From: Dipteris shenzhenensis
Lineage: Eukaryota; Polypodiophyta; Polypodiopsida; Gleicheniales
Direction: 5' to 3' (one strand)
DNA length: 64,000 bases
Assembly (NCBI GenBank): GCA_047967505.1
Contig: CM106541.1
Each line of letters opens with the position of its first letter. The first letter of the stretch is position 1. Below are positions 33,440-44,685 of this stretch, piece by piece. The notes beneath the pieces are model-generated. The model saw only the letters and a list, made by a program, of their open reading frames with translations, ran no database searches and was not told the DNA's origin. The translations under genes were made by a program, and so were the position numbers.

Positions 33440-33515
33440 CTGCAGTTTTCGAGAAAATATAATGGGATTTAAGCTTAGACAGATTACAAGGCTATGAGAG
33501 ATCGAGTGCCATCAC

Positions 33516-33599
33516 CTGAAGTTCTGGATCGATTTTCATGGTTCGAAAGCTTGTGACATTTGAACCTGTACAAAATGAATGAAGAACTATGTGCTCCAC
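33516..33599 (-). CDS. CFAP44-like gene, exon d (28 codons)
   Basis: Acceptor 'aatttgctggcag', donor 'GTGATGGC'. Reads VEHIVLHSFCTGSNVTSF and RTMKIDPELQ, phase 0 at both ends. The 'V-x-x-I-V-x-H-x-F-x-T...V-x-SFRT' pattern is what I recall from the C-terminal part of CFAP44/CFAP43. The upstream intron is 12,696 bp. Confidence 0.75.
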
Positions 33600-34814
33600 C
33601 TGCCAGCAAATTTTTTAAAAAGTTATATATTATCACAAATGCATATTTTATTCTTCTCAATCCATCTACATTCATAATAGGTACAAATTAAGGTGTCCTC
33701 AACCTATTGGGATAGGGACAAACTTTCCCAGATACAGATAAAATACAGAATTCGTCATTTACTAGAAAGGGGGTGGTTTTTTGGTTAAGCCACATGGAGA
33801 GAATTCCAGCAGCTCCTCTTGAACTTCCACTGCTGCTAGCCCCCCTGTTGGCCTTATTTAGCCTTGTCTTCCTTCCTCGTTCCTTTCCTCTTTTGCTCCT
33901 CCTTTGCCGCCTGTGAACATCTTTTGTTTGCTCATGGGCTTCTTTCGACCCCTGTTTTTTTGCTTGATCTTGCCACACCCCCTATGCAATTCTGATACTC
34001 ACAGTTCAGTCCACTTTCTCATCCTCCCATTGCTATTTCTTCCTGCTCCTACTTCGCTTATTGGTGCCCATTTTTGTGGGCTGCAAAACTGTTTCTGGGC
34101 AGTTTTGGCCCTCAATGCCCCTCTTTCGTTACCTCATTTTCTTGAAGGCTGTACAGCTGCCATTGGGAAGTTTTGGCTCCCTTTGGGTCTCAATACCTCC
34201 TCAAAATCCTTATGTGCACCCCCATTGCACCCACATTGTGCCTCCTTTTCCGTCTTCAGCTGGGATCTCCTCTGCACCCCCCCCCCCCCCCCCCCCCTGA
34301 TTTTTCCCATTTTTCAATCCTTTCCTGCCTTTGTCCCTCTTCTTATTTTCCTCACTCTCACTTACCTCGCTCCTCTCAAGAGAGTTTCAATATATAAGGA
34401 GGTTGTAGAGATTCCTTGTTTGACTCAAAGGAAAGGATTCTATAAGTGGCCCATTGGTCTAGCCAGAAGAGCTCGAATGGTTGAATCCCAGCCCCATCTA
34501 GTCCCCATCGAGGACAAGCGAGAGCTAGAGAATTGTTATGTAGCATGCTTTTTTTTTTTGGGAGACCTCCCTTGAAAAAAAAAAAACCTACGTGGGCTAT
34601 CCTACCATCCTCACCCTTGAGAAAAGATGGTCTAACATGGGTAATTGTGCTCTAGGTGGAGAAAATCATCCATAAGTTCATAAAATGCTTATGTTAATGC
34701 ATGTAACTTCACTAAATGGTGCATAAAACATGATTGATATCTAATCATGTCTTGCCATTTGATATGATATGCTACATGACCCAACTTGGGCTTGTCAATC
34801 AAAAGATATAGGTT
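33600..34814 (-). other. intron sequence with long C-run
   Basis: Start of the 12.7-kb intron's 3' end. It holds a C22 run (about 34277-34298), C/T-rich DNA and a small inverted T10...A12 motif with core 'gggagacctccc' (34550-34588). No gene recognised. Confidence 0.5.
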
Positions 34815-35740
34815 ATCAAATTTTGGTTTTTTTTTGTGATGAACATAGAATTTTCAAAAATATTGGCTGCCTACATAGCAGCAAGGAGGTCAAGGTTCAC
34901 AGTAGCAAACATTGCCCATAGGAGAGCAACGCAGGCTGAAATGTTTTGAAGGTGCCACGAGGAGATGTAGAATAGGCATGGCACTTGAGCTAGCAAGAGT
35001 CTATGATTCAGACCTTTGAAAGTAGAACCTATTTCCCATTCGGACCACTATAACCAGAAAACCGAAAGGTATATCATGATCATCCAAGATCAAGTCATTC
35101 CACATGATTGGACGTCTATCAATCTCATTATACATAATGGGGAGAATCCTCTACAAGGAACCGACAAAGTTGTGCCAAGCTCTCACAATAGAAGCCTAAG
35201 TGATGAGGAAAGCACCTCGAGGTTTGCTGAGATGAAGATACATGAAGTGTCTCTAACCACTGACCTCTTGAAGAAGGGATACAAGCCCAAGTGCATTGTG
35301 AGAAGAAATCCTTCCATGGCTCCTATCCTGCCAAGAGTCCCTTGCCAACCAGCTTGCAAAGCAAAGCTGTACACTGAGTATTTAGATTAATGATATTAAG
35401 CCTTTTCTCTTGGGTTGAAAGAATCAAAGTATCCCAAGCCACTCTAGCTCTAGTACCTATGAAACCATCAAGCCCGCTCCAAAAAAATTTATGATAGGTC
35501 TCTCTTGAGCTGCACAATGACACCAACAAGAGAAAACAAACCTAGTAGTGGCCAACAACACCTAGTTGGCAACTATTACTCTCCTACCTAGCTGAACTCC
35601 AAAAAGGGAGTTTTCTATTGATTGTTGTGTGGGAGAAACACCAATGTCCAACCACTTGGGAGCCTACGTATCTCTAGTAGATAGACCTCTCTAGAACCAA
35701 ATAATATATATATACAATCTTACAAATTAAAATACATGTG
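34815..35740 (-). mobile_element. LINE C-like ORF2 fragment, minus strand
   Basis: Minus-strand readings follow the LINE C order: VIVANQVLLATTRFVFSCWC, FFWSGLDGFIGTRARVAWDT, LGKGLLAG, then WHNFVGSL and EIDRRPIMWNDLI (LINE C at 59490-60000: VVNQVLLATIWYV, FLWYGSDGYGTTRVRYAW, EIDRQPLYWSSQV). It ends near a T-run (about 34828-34836). Stops and shifts throughout. Confidence 0.65.
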
Positions 35741-35754
35741 TTGCATGGATCGGG

Positions 35755-36074
35755 ACATCATAGAGTGATGTCACATATGTGTGCCAAACACCCGGATCTA
35801 TGACGGGGAGGGATGGTTTCCCCTCATAGAGAAGTCGTAAGGTTTTTCTCAGAAATCGTAAGGTGTCCCAAAGCCTACTCATGTGTGAGATCTCATCTCT
35901 TGGCACTCATCATCGAACCATGGGCTTTGCCGCATCTTTCTAGCTGGGAAATGTTGAGTTGCGGAAGGATCTAGCGGTGGTGTTGAGTTGTGGAAGGATT
36001 TGGCGGTGGCGTCTTGAACCATTGATATAGGAGTGCCTGAGGCATGGGCGAGGTATGCATCATCTCCAAGGAAG
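35755..36074 (-). mobile_element. LINE A/B-family fragment (endonuclease-RT linker), minus strand
   Basis: Minus strand reads SPWFDDECQEMRSH (near 35930) and KPSLPVIDPGVWHTYVTSLYD (near 35790), matching the linker of LINE A (LTDAGV-stop-HTYAQNLYD near 7560) and of the LINE B piece at 37446-37620. Confidence 0.6.
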
Positions 36075-36215
36075 GTCGGTAGAAAGAAAGTTTATTAAAG
36101 TCTTTGGAAGACCGATGGGTCTATGAGATTGTGAAAAACCTGGTACAAAACGAGCTGTGAGGGTGGAGCTACTAACGAGCATCCACACCAATGTAAAATG
36201 CAAAAATGCAAAATG
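36075..36215 (-). mobile_element. LINE A 3' end, minus strand
   Basis: 'agaaagaaagtttattaaagtctttggaagaccgatgggtctatgag' is the inverse of the LINE A 3' end at 10110-10184. Strongly 5'-truncated. Confidence 0.75.
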
Positions 36216-36850
36216 ATAGTACTAAGTACAACATGGTAGAGAGAGATTAACGTCAGCAGGAGGCCTCGCGGGCCTATGGGACAAAGTGCGGAATACACCA
36301 TAAGGAAAAAACTCATACAACCCACATAGGGCTGGAGTAAAGTGCGCGCTAAGGCCCTTGCTGAGTACTATGCTGAAATAAAGAGCTAAATAGCTTAAGC
36401 AAAATCAAGTACAAACATGTCATATCATATCATGTACTATTTGAAGTCCCTGTGGTATGTGATCTATGGTAGAATGTTGTCTCCGGAATCCTACCTGCCC
36501 TAGGGCCCGTTGCCCCTGAGCCTTTGTATGACTGTTGAGATCCCTCTCTAAAACTGATCCATAAATCTTGGCCAGAGTGTGGCCAATCATGAGGGTACAG
36601 TAGTTCCGAGTCTCCATAGGGTCTCCGGCTTTGTGTATTGATACAATAGTGGTAGTGCTCCAATCCGGTGGAAAGCCATAGCACACAGCCCGGTTGAACA
36701 TCTATGCTAGGACCGGGACTATAGGACCTCCGTAGGCCCTCATGCTCCTGCGCTCTCCGATTGTGTAATTGCCGAAGTGCAGCCCGTACATTCTGTATGG
36801 TGAACAATTGGCAAGTGGTGGGCATGGGTATAGAGGACATATCCCGTGGT

Positions 36851-36865
36851 GTTTGTAACTGGGCA
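36851..36865. repeat. target-site duplication of LINE D6 (left)
   Basis: GTTTGTAACTGGGCA, repeated exactly at 37431-37445. Confidence 0.9.
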
Positions 36866-37430
36866 GTGTGGTGGAGAAAAAGGCTGCGTCTCCTTTGGCA
36901 TTACAAAGTCCCTCTTCGACAACAGCTTTTCCTATGGCGAGTTCTCCTTGGCATTTTTCCATCTGGACAGTTACTCGCACTTGCTTCAGCAGTTTGTCAC
37001 AGATGCTCGCACTCTACTGAATCAGTGATCCACATCTTTTGGTCCTGTCCAAATACTTCTGATCTCATTGCTCTCATCAGACAGAGGCTTCGACAGCGAT
37101 TTCCTACTGTTACTTTTGGCAGATTTTTCTGGTTGTTTGGATTTCATCCCCAGAGACAGGGTTTTGATTTATTTTTCGTATGGGTGCGATATTGGACCCT
37201 ATGGACTTTATGGATGGATAGAAATCATAGAGTCTTTGGTGATCCACTATTTTCATCCTTCCTTTTTTTCAAACGATCTCTGCAAGAATCATTCTACGAT
37301 TGTTTTCAGACTCGTTTGATTGATCAGGATGCCTATACTGAGATCTTTTCTTGAGTAGTAGCTACTTCGCTTTTGAAGCAGCTATGAATGTAATTATTCT
37401 ATAGAAATAAAGATTTCTTCTCACAAAAAA
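36866..37430 (+). mobile_element. LINE D6, 5'-truncated insertion with 15-bp target duplication
   Basis: 565 bp. Reads VWWRKRLRLLWHYKVPLRQQ, GIFPSGQLL, LCHRC-like finger, WTLWMDRNHRVFGDP and ends TEIFS. The 3' UTR closes 'aaataaagatttcttctcacaaaaaa' without TG repeats. The flanking 15-bp repeat is perfect, and the C-terminal frame is almost open (36866-37354), so this is one of the younger insertions. Confidence 0.9.
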
Positions 37431-37445
37431 GTTTGTAACTGGGCA
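37431..37445. repeat. target-site duplication of LINE D6 (right)
   Basis: GTTTGTAACTGGGCA directly after the A6 tail. Confidence 0.9.
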
Positions 37446-37814
37446 TCATAGAGGGAACATGCATATGTGTGCCACACATCTAGGTCAATGACGGGAATAG
37501 GTGGCTTCCCCTCCAATAGAAACCCCCATCCAGTGGTTGGGTCTCCTCCTCAAAAAGATCCGACAATCTCATCCATCCTATGTGTGAGGAAGGTCCTCCT
37601 CTTACGACGTGTCAACCGTTGAAAGATCCTCTTTGCCTCAGGTGGCCCCAAAACCCTTGGTTCAATGTTGAGTGCAGAGAGGCGAGAGCCCATCTGACAC
37701 AGGATTGGGATTTGGGTCATCTCTACTCGTACTCCGCTATATCTCTTCTCAGCTCCCTCCTATGAGCTGACTCCCATATGTATCCTGTTATTACTGTGGG
37801 CAGCCCTCTCTCAT

Positions 37815-38190
37815 TAACGTCCTCAGAAAGTCTCATGGTCCTATGGGACAAAGTACATCAAGAGATACAAGCCTCTATGGGCTGCAGCAAAGGGTGCCCT
37901 AGGTCCCTTGTTGAGTGCTATGCTAAGGTAAAGAGCTCAAGAGCTCAAACTCAAAAACTCAAAAACTCAAAACTCAAACTCAAAATCTGAAACCCAGTGC
38001 CATGGCGGCTCTCCAATCAGCTGCAAAGATGTCCATGATCTGCACCTTTCGAGCCGTCTCTCACTGTGGCGCAAAGGACGTTTAAAAAAGTCTTCAAGAG
38101 CCTAAAGGGTCTATTAAACTAAAAAAACTACATACAATGAGCTAAATGGGTGGAGCCTCTAAGCGCGGCATCTACACCCAAGGCAAGTAT
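37815..38190 (-). mobile_element. LINE B 3' end followed by LINE A 3' end, minus strand
   Basis: 37815-38080 repeats the LINE B end ('taacgtcctcagaaagtctcatggtcctatgggacaaagt', 'gttgagtgctatgctaa'). 38083-38190 repeats the LINE A end ('aaaagtcttcaagagcctaaagggtctatt'). Confidence 0.6.
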
Positions 38191-38208
38191 AACATGAACA
38201 TATGAACA

Positions 38209-38213
38209 CTAGT
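38209..38213. repeat. 5-bp target duplication of solo LTR1 (left)
   Basis: CTAGT, repeated at 38511-38515. Confidence 0.8.
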
Positions 38214-38510
38214 TGTTAGAACATGCAGCCAAGATGAGTGGGTTTGGTGTGTTCTAGTCTAGTGTGTCCTATGGATCCCACGTGTCACATTGGGAGTTAT
38301 CCCATATGCATAGGTGTTCATATGTGTGTGTGTGCTCTTATATAAGAGCTGTACTTGTCTAGTGTCAAATCAATCAAGTATCAAGCTACAAGCTACATTG
38401 GTCTACATGTGAGTACTTTATCATTATTTGTTCATTTGATTTCCATTTTCCATTATGTATACCATGTTTCCTTTCTGTTCCTAGAATTAGCTTGTTCTCC
38501 CATTCCTTCA
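38214..38510 (+). repeat. solo LTR1 with 5-bp target duplication
   Basis: TGTTAGAACATGCAGCC to CATTCCTTCA, 297 bp, flanked by CTAGT on both sides and without PBS or gag. A product of LTR-LTR recombination. The TATA region 'cttatataagagctg' is kept. Confidence 0.88.
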
Positions 38511-38810
38511 CTAGTACATAAAATGCATGAGCCCATAGAGAGGACAAAAATTGTGGTGCGGCAACACTAAAATGTTTCTCTAGATGTTAGCAGAGGGATC
38601 AAGCCCGTGGAAGATCCCAAGGATGTGTGAGGCTACAATGGCATAAAACCTGTGATGAAGCATTGGCGATGATCAGTGTGCGTGGTCCGCTATGGTCTTC
38701 TAACTGTGGTCCTATGTTGGACAAGTGTCACTGTCACACTTGTCAGCCATGTTTAGTGAACATGGAGAGAAGATCCCTGATCCTAATCTATGCATCGACC
38801 TGTCCCACAG

Positions 38811-38966
38811 TCTCTTGTGTCTCTTTGTTCGACGGTATCATGAATGAAGTCGCCAAGCATCTCTAATTCAGATAAGACAAGAGATTAGTCTCTTGTGTCT
38901 CTTTGTTCGACGGTATCATGAATGAAGTCGCCAAGCATCTCTAATTCAGATAAGACAAGAGATTAG
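38811..38966. repeat. 78-bp tandem duplication
   Basis: 'tctcttgtgtctctttgttcg' to 'gacaagagattag' occurs at 38811 and 38889, essentially identical copies. Confidence 0.85.
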
Positions 38967-38994
38967 AGACACGCCCAAACCCATCCCTTAAAAG

Positions 38995-39370
38995 ACAATG
39001 GTAAAGACCCCAATCGTTATAGTACATACGGCTTCTAACCTGCAAACAAACTCAGGATGAACAGCATGCACATAACCTGGTGGCTGCTCCATATAGACCT
39101 CTTCTTGCAAATCGCCATGCAAGATGGCATTCTTTACATCCATCTAATGTAAAGACCATCCCTTTGATGCAACCATAGCAATGACTACTCTTACGATTGC
39201 CATCCTTGCAACCGGACTGAATGTTTCTTTAATCAATGCCATATGTCTGTGCATACCCCTTGACAACTAATCTTGCCTTGTATCTGCTAACAGAGCCATC
39301 TGCATTGTGCTTTCACCTCATAGACCCACTTGCAGCCAATTGCATTCTTGTCTTTAGGCAAAGGCACCAA
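38995..39370 (-). pseudogene. copia (RVT_2) reverse transcriptase fragment
   Basis: The minus strand carries the start of a copia RT: LPKDKNAIGCKWVYEVK, RYKARLVVKGYAQTYGID, ETFSPVARMAIVRVVIAM, the block with [11 protein letters not shown] (Phe replaced by Ile relative to the usual NAFLxG) and [15 protein letters not shown]. Frame changes near 39330 and a stop near 39145 separate these blocks. It abuts the truncated LTR at 39371. Whether it belongs to the same family as the gag-only elements is unknown. Confidence 0.8.
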
Positions 39371-39416
39371 CCCTCTCTCTCTCTCTCCCTCTCCCTCTCC
39401 ACCATGCACCTTCATG

Positions 39417-39429
39417 TGGTATCAGAGCC
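39417..39429 (+). other. primer-binding site of LTR1 element
   Basis: TGGTATCAGAGCC, two bases after the LTR end TTCA. This copy defines LTR end and PBS for the family. Confidence 0.85.
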
Positions 39430-40187
39430 TCCTTTCCTACCTTTCCCTTATCCATGCTCAATCTAGAGGATGACCAAAGCCCGCAAATGGAAGCCATCCT
39501 CTCCTCCATGATTGAGCTCCCTTCCACTCCTTTCTCCCCATCTTGTTCTCTTCTCACCCTTAGCCTCTCCATGAGCTGCTCTTCTTCAACAAATTCAAGA
39601 TTGGAGCTACTGCCATTGGTGAAGCTGCTGGTCTTGGAGCTCTTCATCGCGAAAACTTCACTCGTGTCCCGTTTTTCATCAAGTTTGTGGCCTCTCTACC
39701 AGCCACCACACTGTTTTGGACGATTTAGGGTTTGGTTGAGGTCATTTTTCAACTTCCTCCTTTATCTCTACAATCTCCCATCTCTATTGCTGCTGGATGA
39801 CACTCTGAACAACAAATCCAGTGCTGAAATCTGAGAAAAACAGTCAAAACTATGTTTTTTGCCCTAAAAGTTGAGTTTTGAAATTTCAGGTTGGATACTT
39901 GGTATTTTTTGGGACTTTCATGGTTAGAGAGCTCGTGAGTGTTTCTAGGACACTTTCATGCAACAAATTTCGAAAAGCCCTAAATTTTTTTAAACCTTAA
40001 TTTTGACCAAAAAACCCTAATCTCTAGAATTTAAGGCTTTTTTACTTTTTCAGTCCTTTGGCATAATTGAAGCCTCTAACATGGAAAATTTTTGGGGATT
40101 TCTCAAAATAGATGTAATTTCATTACTATTTGGTACATTCATTTGGGCATTTTACCTCCTTTGGGCATAATTGCTCAAATTTGAGGC

Positions 40188-40535
40188 TCTACTCCGATCT
40201 TGGTGACTCACATCGCGACATTTTGAGAGTCATCATGTGATTGCTCCTTGTAGCTGCTCCCATGGCCGACATCGACAAATCATTCGGAGCATTCTTGTCT
40301 CATACTTCTTCGAATCGGGATGTGCAATCTTATGTGCAGCAGCTACTTGGAGTTATTACAGGTTCTACTCTGATCTTGGTGACCCACATTGCAACATTTT
40401 GAGAGTCATCATGTGATTGCTCCTTGTAGCTGCTCCCATGGCCGACATCAACGTATCATTCGAGGCATTCTTGCCATATTCTTCACCGACATACTTCTTT
40501 GGATCGGGATGTGCACTCTTATGTTTGGGGTCATT
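40188..40535. repeat. 176-bp direct repeat inside the LTR1 element
   Basis: 'tctactc(c/t)gatcttggtgac' to 'cattcttg' starts at 40188 and 40364. The shared core includes 'gagagtcatcatgtgattgctcc'. Confidence 0.8.
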
Positions 40536-41087
40536 TACGGGTTCTCTGCCCTTGCTATGTATAAAATGAATGAAATATATTTTTATTTTCTATGATTGGG
40601 GTCAATAAAGGTTCTCTACCTTGAGTAGTCCCTCTAAAATGAATGTTTGAGGTGTAAATAAAGGTTCTCAGCCTTGGATAGTCCTCCTAAAATGATGTAT
40701 TGATTTTATATTTGTCACGTGTGGCTTCATGTCCCTCATTAGTCCCTGGGGCTAGGAGGGGGATGTACCATGGGAGCCATGTCTTGGCTTTGATGGTCTA
40801 TTTATCAAGCATGGCATGTGAGTTCTAGGATGTTGGTACATTGGTCTCCTAGACCTCTAAGTTGGTCATGCGTCCATGCATGATGAGCCTCTGAGCCATG
40901 CTAGGTAGGTGAGCCTCTGAGTCTACACCATGCTTACTAGCCTCTGAGCCATGCTCACTTTGCCTCTGAGTTAGCATGGGAGCCGTGTCGTTCTAGAACA
41001 TCATTGCACAGTTCGATGACCATCATTGTCAGGTTCTGTTCTTGGTTCCATTCCAGTAGAGTCACTCACCTTTCCTTCATGAGGGGG

Positions 41088-41438
41088 TGTTAGGAAATGG
41101 AGTCAAGTTGAGTCAGCTTTGGTTTGTTTTAGTGAGTCCTAGTGTGAGTTTTAGTGTAGGGTGTCCTATGGATGCCACTTGTCACACTGGGAGTTATCCC
41201 ATATACATTGGTAGTCATATGTGTGTGTGTGCTGTATATAAGAGCTGTAATCGTCACTTGTCACATCAATCAAGTATCAAGCCTACAAGCTCTTTGGTCT
41301 ACATGTGAGTACTTTCATTTTGTTCATTGCTCTTGCTATTTCATTTCCATTTCATTATGTCTCTCTTTGAGTATCATTATCTCTCTCCCTAGCCTACCCT
41401 CTCTCTCTCTCTCTCTCCCTCTCCACCATGCACCTTCA
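41088..41438 (+). repeat. LTR1-family 3' LTR
   Basis: TGTTAGGAAATGGAGTC to CACCTTCA, 351 bp, preceded by the purine run. The U5 contains a (CT)n stretch. Confidence 0.82.
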
Positions 41439-43815
41439 TATATGAGTTGGTTACTTGCAGCTCTACCAAATCAATATACTGCATGTATACACAGGTACAT
41501 GTAATCTTGAATATACAGGTATATGTAAGAAAATGACAGAATCTATCTGTGGTTTGCTATCCATGGATCTGCATATCACATATGTAACACAAGTCTTGTT
41601 GTGCATGTGGTCCATTCTTGTAATGGCAATATATGCACTCTTACATGACAGGTCATCAGAGGGAGTATTCAGAAAATAAGACACGCTAGCATACTGTAGT
41701 CACTACTATCGTCGAGAAGTAGGATGGCCTACCTGCTAGACAAAAACAGGAAGTGGTAAACTGCGGTCACTGCCACATAATTCTAATGGCACTTGATGCC
41801 AAACTCGTTGATTCGCTTTCTATGATGTTCATGAATATGTGGTTTGGATTGTGAACTTTTGTGATATGTTCTTGATAGACCACGGATTATGGATGGTTTC
41901 TTTCTTGACAAGACTCTTTTAGAGCTACCATAATAGATTTGGATAGTCCCCTATAGCCATAAGACAAAGTGGGTAAATAATTGAAAGGAACATGTGTGAA
42001 AAGTATGCATGGGATGTTTGTTTGCATGCATGAAGTGCTTTTGTGTGTGTACTCATGATGTACCACTAGTTGTGGGTCCTGAGGGATGGCCATATGAAAG
42101 TGGGTAGCATAGAGAGGAACATATATGGGTCCTATGGGATGGCCATATGAAAAAAAAAAAAGCACACTAACTGTATGTTTGCATATATTGAGTGCTTGTG
42201 TATGCTCTCGATGTACCTTGTGCTCTAGGTCCGATGGGATGTTGCCGATGTTTTACTCCTGATCATCCTAGACCCCATGATAACCTATAGCCCCTCGAAT
42301 CTCTGCCACTCAACTGTTGGTAGATCACATCCTTAGAAGGGTGCTGCATACATGGCTGTTGGACTCACTAGTATATCAAAGAGCCAATGGTTGCTACTTG
42401 ATCCTTTATGTCCTTGCTACCTTGGTCTGTAGCCAATGGTGAGGCACAACTCTAGGTTCGAAGCCATAGACACTCCTCCTTAAGCAGGCCTACTTTGGAT
42501 CGCTACAAAAGACAAGGTCAAATAGATGAGCTTTATTATGAGAGATTCAGGACAGCATTGGGAGAATTCATATCATTGATAGATGGCATGTATGTCTGTT
42601 GTTTGTGGAACGATGCCTCGTTGTGTTTTTGAACTAACTAACTTGCTTTGAGACTTTTGCTACAGGTTCTGATGGAACAAAGCAAAACGTTCGGTAGAAA
42701 CGGGGACGTTTGCAAATTTTCAAAGGGGGAGTATGTCATTAGGACGTGAAATTTTGGACCTTAGGGTAATTTACAACGAATACCATGGCCTTTTGATGAA
42801 TTAAATGTTTAAAGGCAAGTTCTGTGTAATTAATTCCATGGGCCAAGGCAAGGGACTGGAGGTTAGAGAGGGGTAAAAGTCCCTTTGATAAATCAGGCAT
42901 GGAGGTAAAGTTTCGATGAGGCAACTTGCAAAACATGCAGAGTGAGGTAACTTGTAGGACAAGCAAAGTGAGGTGACTTGCAGGACAAGCAAAGGCAGCT
43001 TCTTCAAGATCTGCTTTCAAAAGGCAGATTTCTCCAAAATTAGATGACTTGGGGGCCAAGCAATGGGGTGCCTAGCTTTTCCAAGGCCTATAAACTTAGG
43101 CCAAGGGTGATTTTAGAGGGGATTGGCCAGTGTGCTTATTTCCAGAGCCCATCAGGAGGGCTTACTCACTATTTGCACTCCATAGTGTATCGTGTCAAAG
43201 GCTGTCTGGTTAAGTCATATTGCATATGATAGTGTGATCTGTCACTCCGAAGGTGATAGATTCACAGTGGAGATGACATAGACACACTGAAGGTGTCATG
43301 TGGTAGCACTATAAATAATGTGGTCATGCTGAAGGTGACATAAGCTACCACATAGACACACTGAAGGTGTCATGTGGTAGCACTATAAATAATGTGGTCA
43401 TGCTGAAGATAGCAGACGTGGTTATCAACCATGGTAAGAGTCACTCCACTTGCTCTCCAATGGCTTCTCTAGTGTGTATGATTTACATTCCCTAGTAGGA
43501 TCACCAAATGCTAACGTCAAATTTGCTAACTCAGAATTCCTAACGTCGTATCCATGCTATTGTGCCAGTTGTTGGCACTTGTCCCTTAAGCCCTTTGTTC
43601 CTTGGGTGGCAGTGCAATTGCCTTTTCCATATAGCCAGAGGGGGGGAGAAAATGAATGGTGACGAGAAACAACAATAAATTGTTTATCTCGTGTTCTTAA
43701 GCCCCATTGTTGCAGTTCATATTGTGACTAGGTGGTTTGTTGTTGAGTGCTTGGGCCTGAAATCCATTTCAGATGGTGCTCTTTTCTTGTGCTCTTCTGC
43801 CCATTTATTGGTTTT
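41439..43815. other. intron sequence, no gene; two short tandem repeats
   Basis: Nothing coding is recognised. A word 'gg(t)cctgaggg/tgggatggccatatgaaa' occurs near 42075 and 42127. A 26-bp unit repeats three times at 42918-42995 (gaggcaacttgc...). A 74-bp unit repeats twice at 43277-43424 (catagacacactgaagg...). Confidence 0.5.
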
Positions 43816-44430
43816 CTACTCAAGTATAGTATCATGTATTTTTTCCATTAAATAGTGTGCCGCAATTGTTTGATAATTTCTTATTGTCGTATTCGCTCCT
43901 CCTTTGTAAATCAATACGATTCTATTGAGTTGCCACTCGGTGGGGAATCCCTCTTCCAAAGCTCTATTTATTGGCATTGTTAGCATCTCTTTTGTCTTAT
44001 CTCCTCCCCATTTCAGCATCTCTGCTACTAGCCCTTGGGAATCTGGGATCTTCCCATTTGCTAATTTCTCCAACCCTATCTCCACATTTTTTATGTGATA
44101 AAACCATGTGTGGCTTTGATGGAGAAATGTTCCTTGGCCTATTCTTCCCCTTCTCTCTTGTAGAGGTCCTTGACCAACCTTATCATCTCTTCCCATGACA
44201 CTTTCCCCCCCAACGCTTTGTTACCATGTAGCTTTTGGAATAGCTTTATGGGATTTCTTTTAAGCTCTTCAAAATGCTCAATCTATTTGTCTCTTAGTGC
44301 TTTCTCTTCTTTCTTCTTACTAGGTGCTTGTATGCCTTTCCCTTTCCTCCTTTCCTATTGTGTTGGCTGCTTTCCACGATTTTGCAAGGCATCCCTTTTT
44401 TTCTTCCTTTCCTCTTTGGAAAGAATTTGT
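43816..44430 (-). mobile_element. fragment of another LINE (RT N-terminal part), minus strand
   Basis: Minus strand reads ALRDK...EHFEELKRNP, KVSWEEMIRLVKDLYK, KNVEIGLEKLANGKIPDSQG, LVAEMLKWGGDKTKEML, FPTEWQLNRIVLIYKGG and IRNYQTIAAHYLMEKI. This is the spacer-to-RT start of LINEs ('KAPGxDGL...EW..S.I.PIYKKG...NYR.I'). It matches none of LINE A-D here. One frame shift near 44115; the remainder is lost. Confidence 0.65.
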
Positions 44431-44685
44431 GGGTTGTTTTCTTCATGTGCATATTTAAATACGTATACATATATATAACTAAATATAAATTAAAAAATTT
44501 GGGCACAAACCCCCCCACTTCCTTTTACCTTTTCCCAGGGTCCCATTCAAAAGGCAAATCCATGTCTTGCAGGTCTTCCAAAGGACTTAATTATTTCCTC
44601 GGATGGGGCTCCAGATGCTCCACCGGTAGTGTGGAAGAGAGCAAGAGTTGATGAGTCTGCAATGCATGTCAAGGTTTAGTCATAT

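Larger units (their letters stand above)
36233..37760 (-). mobile_element. LINE B copy, minus strand, internally deleted and split by LINE D6
   Basis: 3' end 36233-36425 ('gagagagattaacgtc', 'gcgggcctatgggacaaagtg', 'gagtactatgctgaaataaa', as at 51010-51190). It is followed, after a deletion, by RT (VCYGFPPDWSTTTIVSIHK, GDPMETRNY, LAKIYGSVLERDLN, QVGFRRQHSTIDHI; 36430-36700) and LFTIQNVRAALRQLHNRRAQ. LINE D6 interrupts it at 36866-37430. Upstream codons continue at 37446-37620 (VIDLDVWHTYACSLYDAQL). Confidence 0.65.
39371..41438 (+). mobile_element. LTR1 element without a recognisable gag (TRIM/LARD-like)
   Basis: About 2.07 kb. Only the last 44 bp of the 5' LTR (39371-39414) remain, then the PBS, a leader with a 126-codon Ser/Leu-rich frame (39454-39834) of no known family, A/T-rich DNA, a 176-bp direct repeat, the family 3' noncoding region, purine run 'gaggggg' and a complete 3' LTR. 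Confidence 0.7.

Noticed and set aside
34440-34515. tRNA- or SINE-like A/B boxes ('ggttgaatccc')
   Set aside because: The B box departs from GGTTCGANTCC, the A box is poor and no cloverleaf can be drawn.
35016-35390. 124-codon plus-strand frame
   Set aside because: Antisense of a LINE C-like ORF2 fragment recognised on the minus strand.
37580-37765. Plus-strand reading NPWFNVECREARAH resembling a LINE linker
   Set aside because: The surrounding element is on the minus strand and fits LINE B order there; possibly a small inversion, not separately called.
39454-39834. 126-codon Ser/Leu-rich ORF in an LTR1 leader
   Set aside because: Sits in the CT-rich leader after the PBS; no Gag motif. Mentioned within the element only.
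42918-43424. Short tandem repeats considered as CRISPR-like
   Set aside because: Only 2-3 adjacent units without spacers, in a eukaryotic intron.
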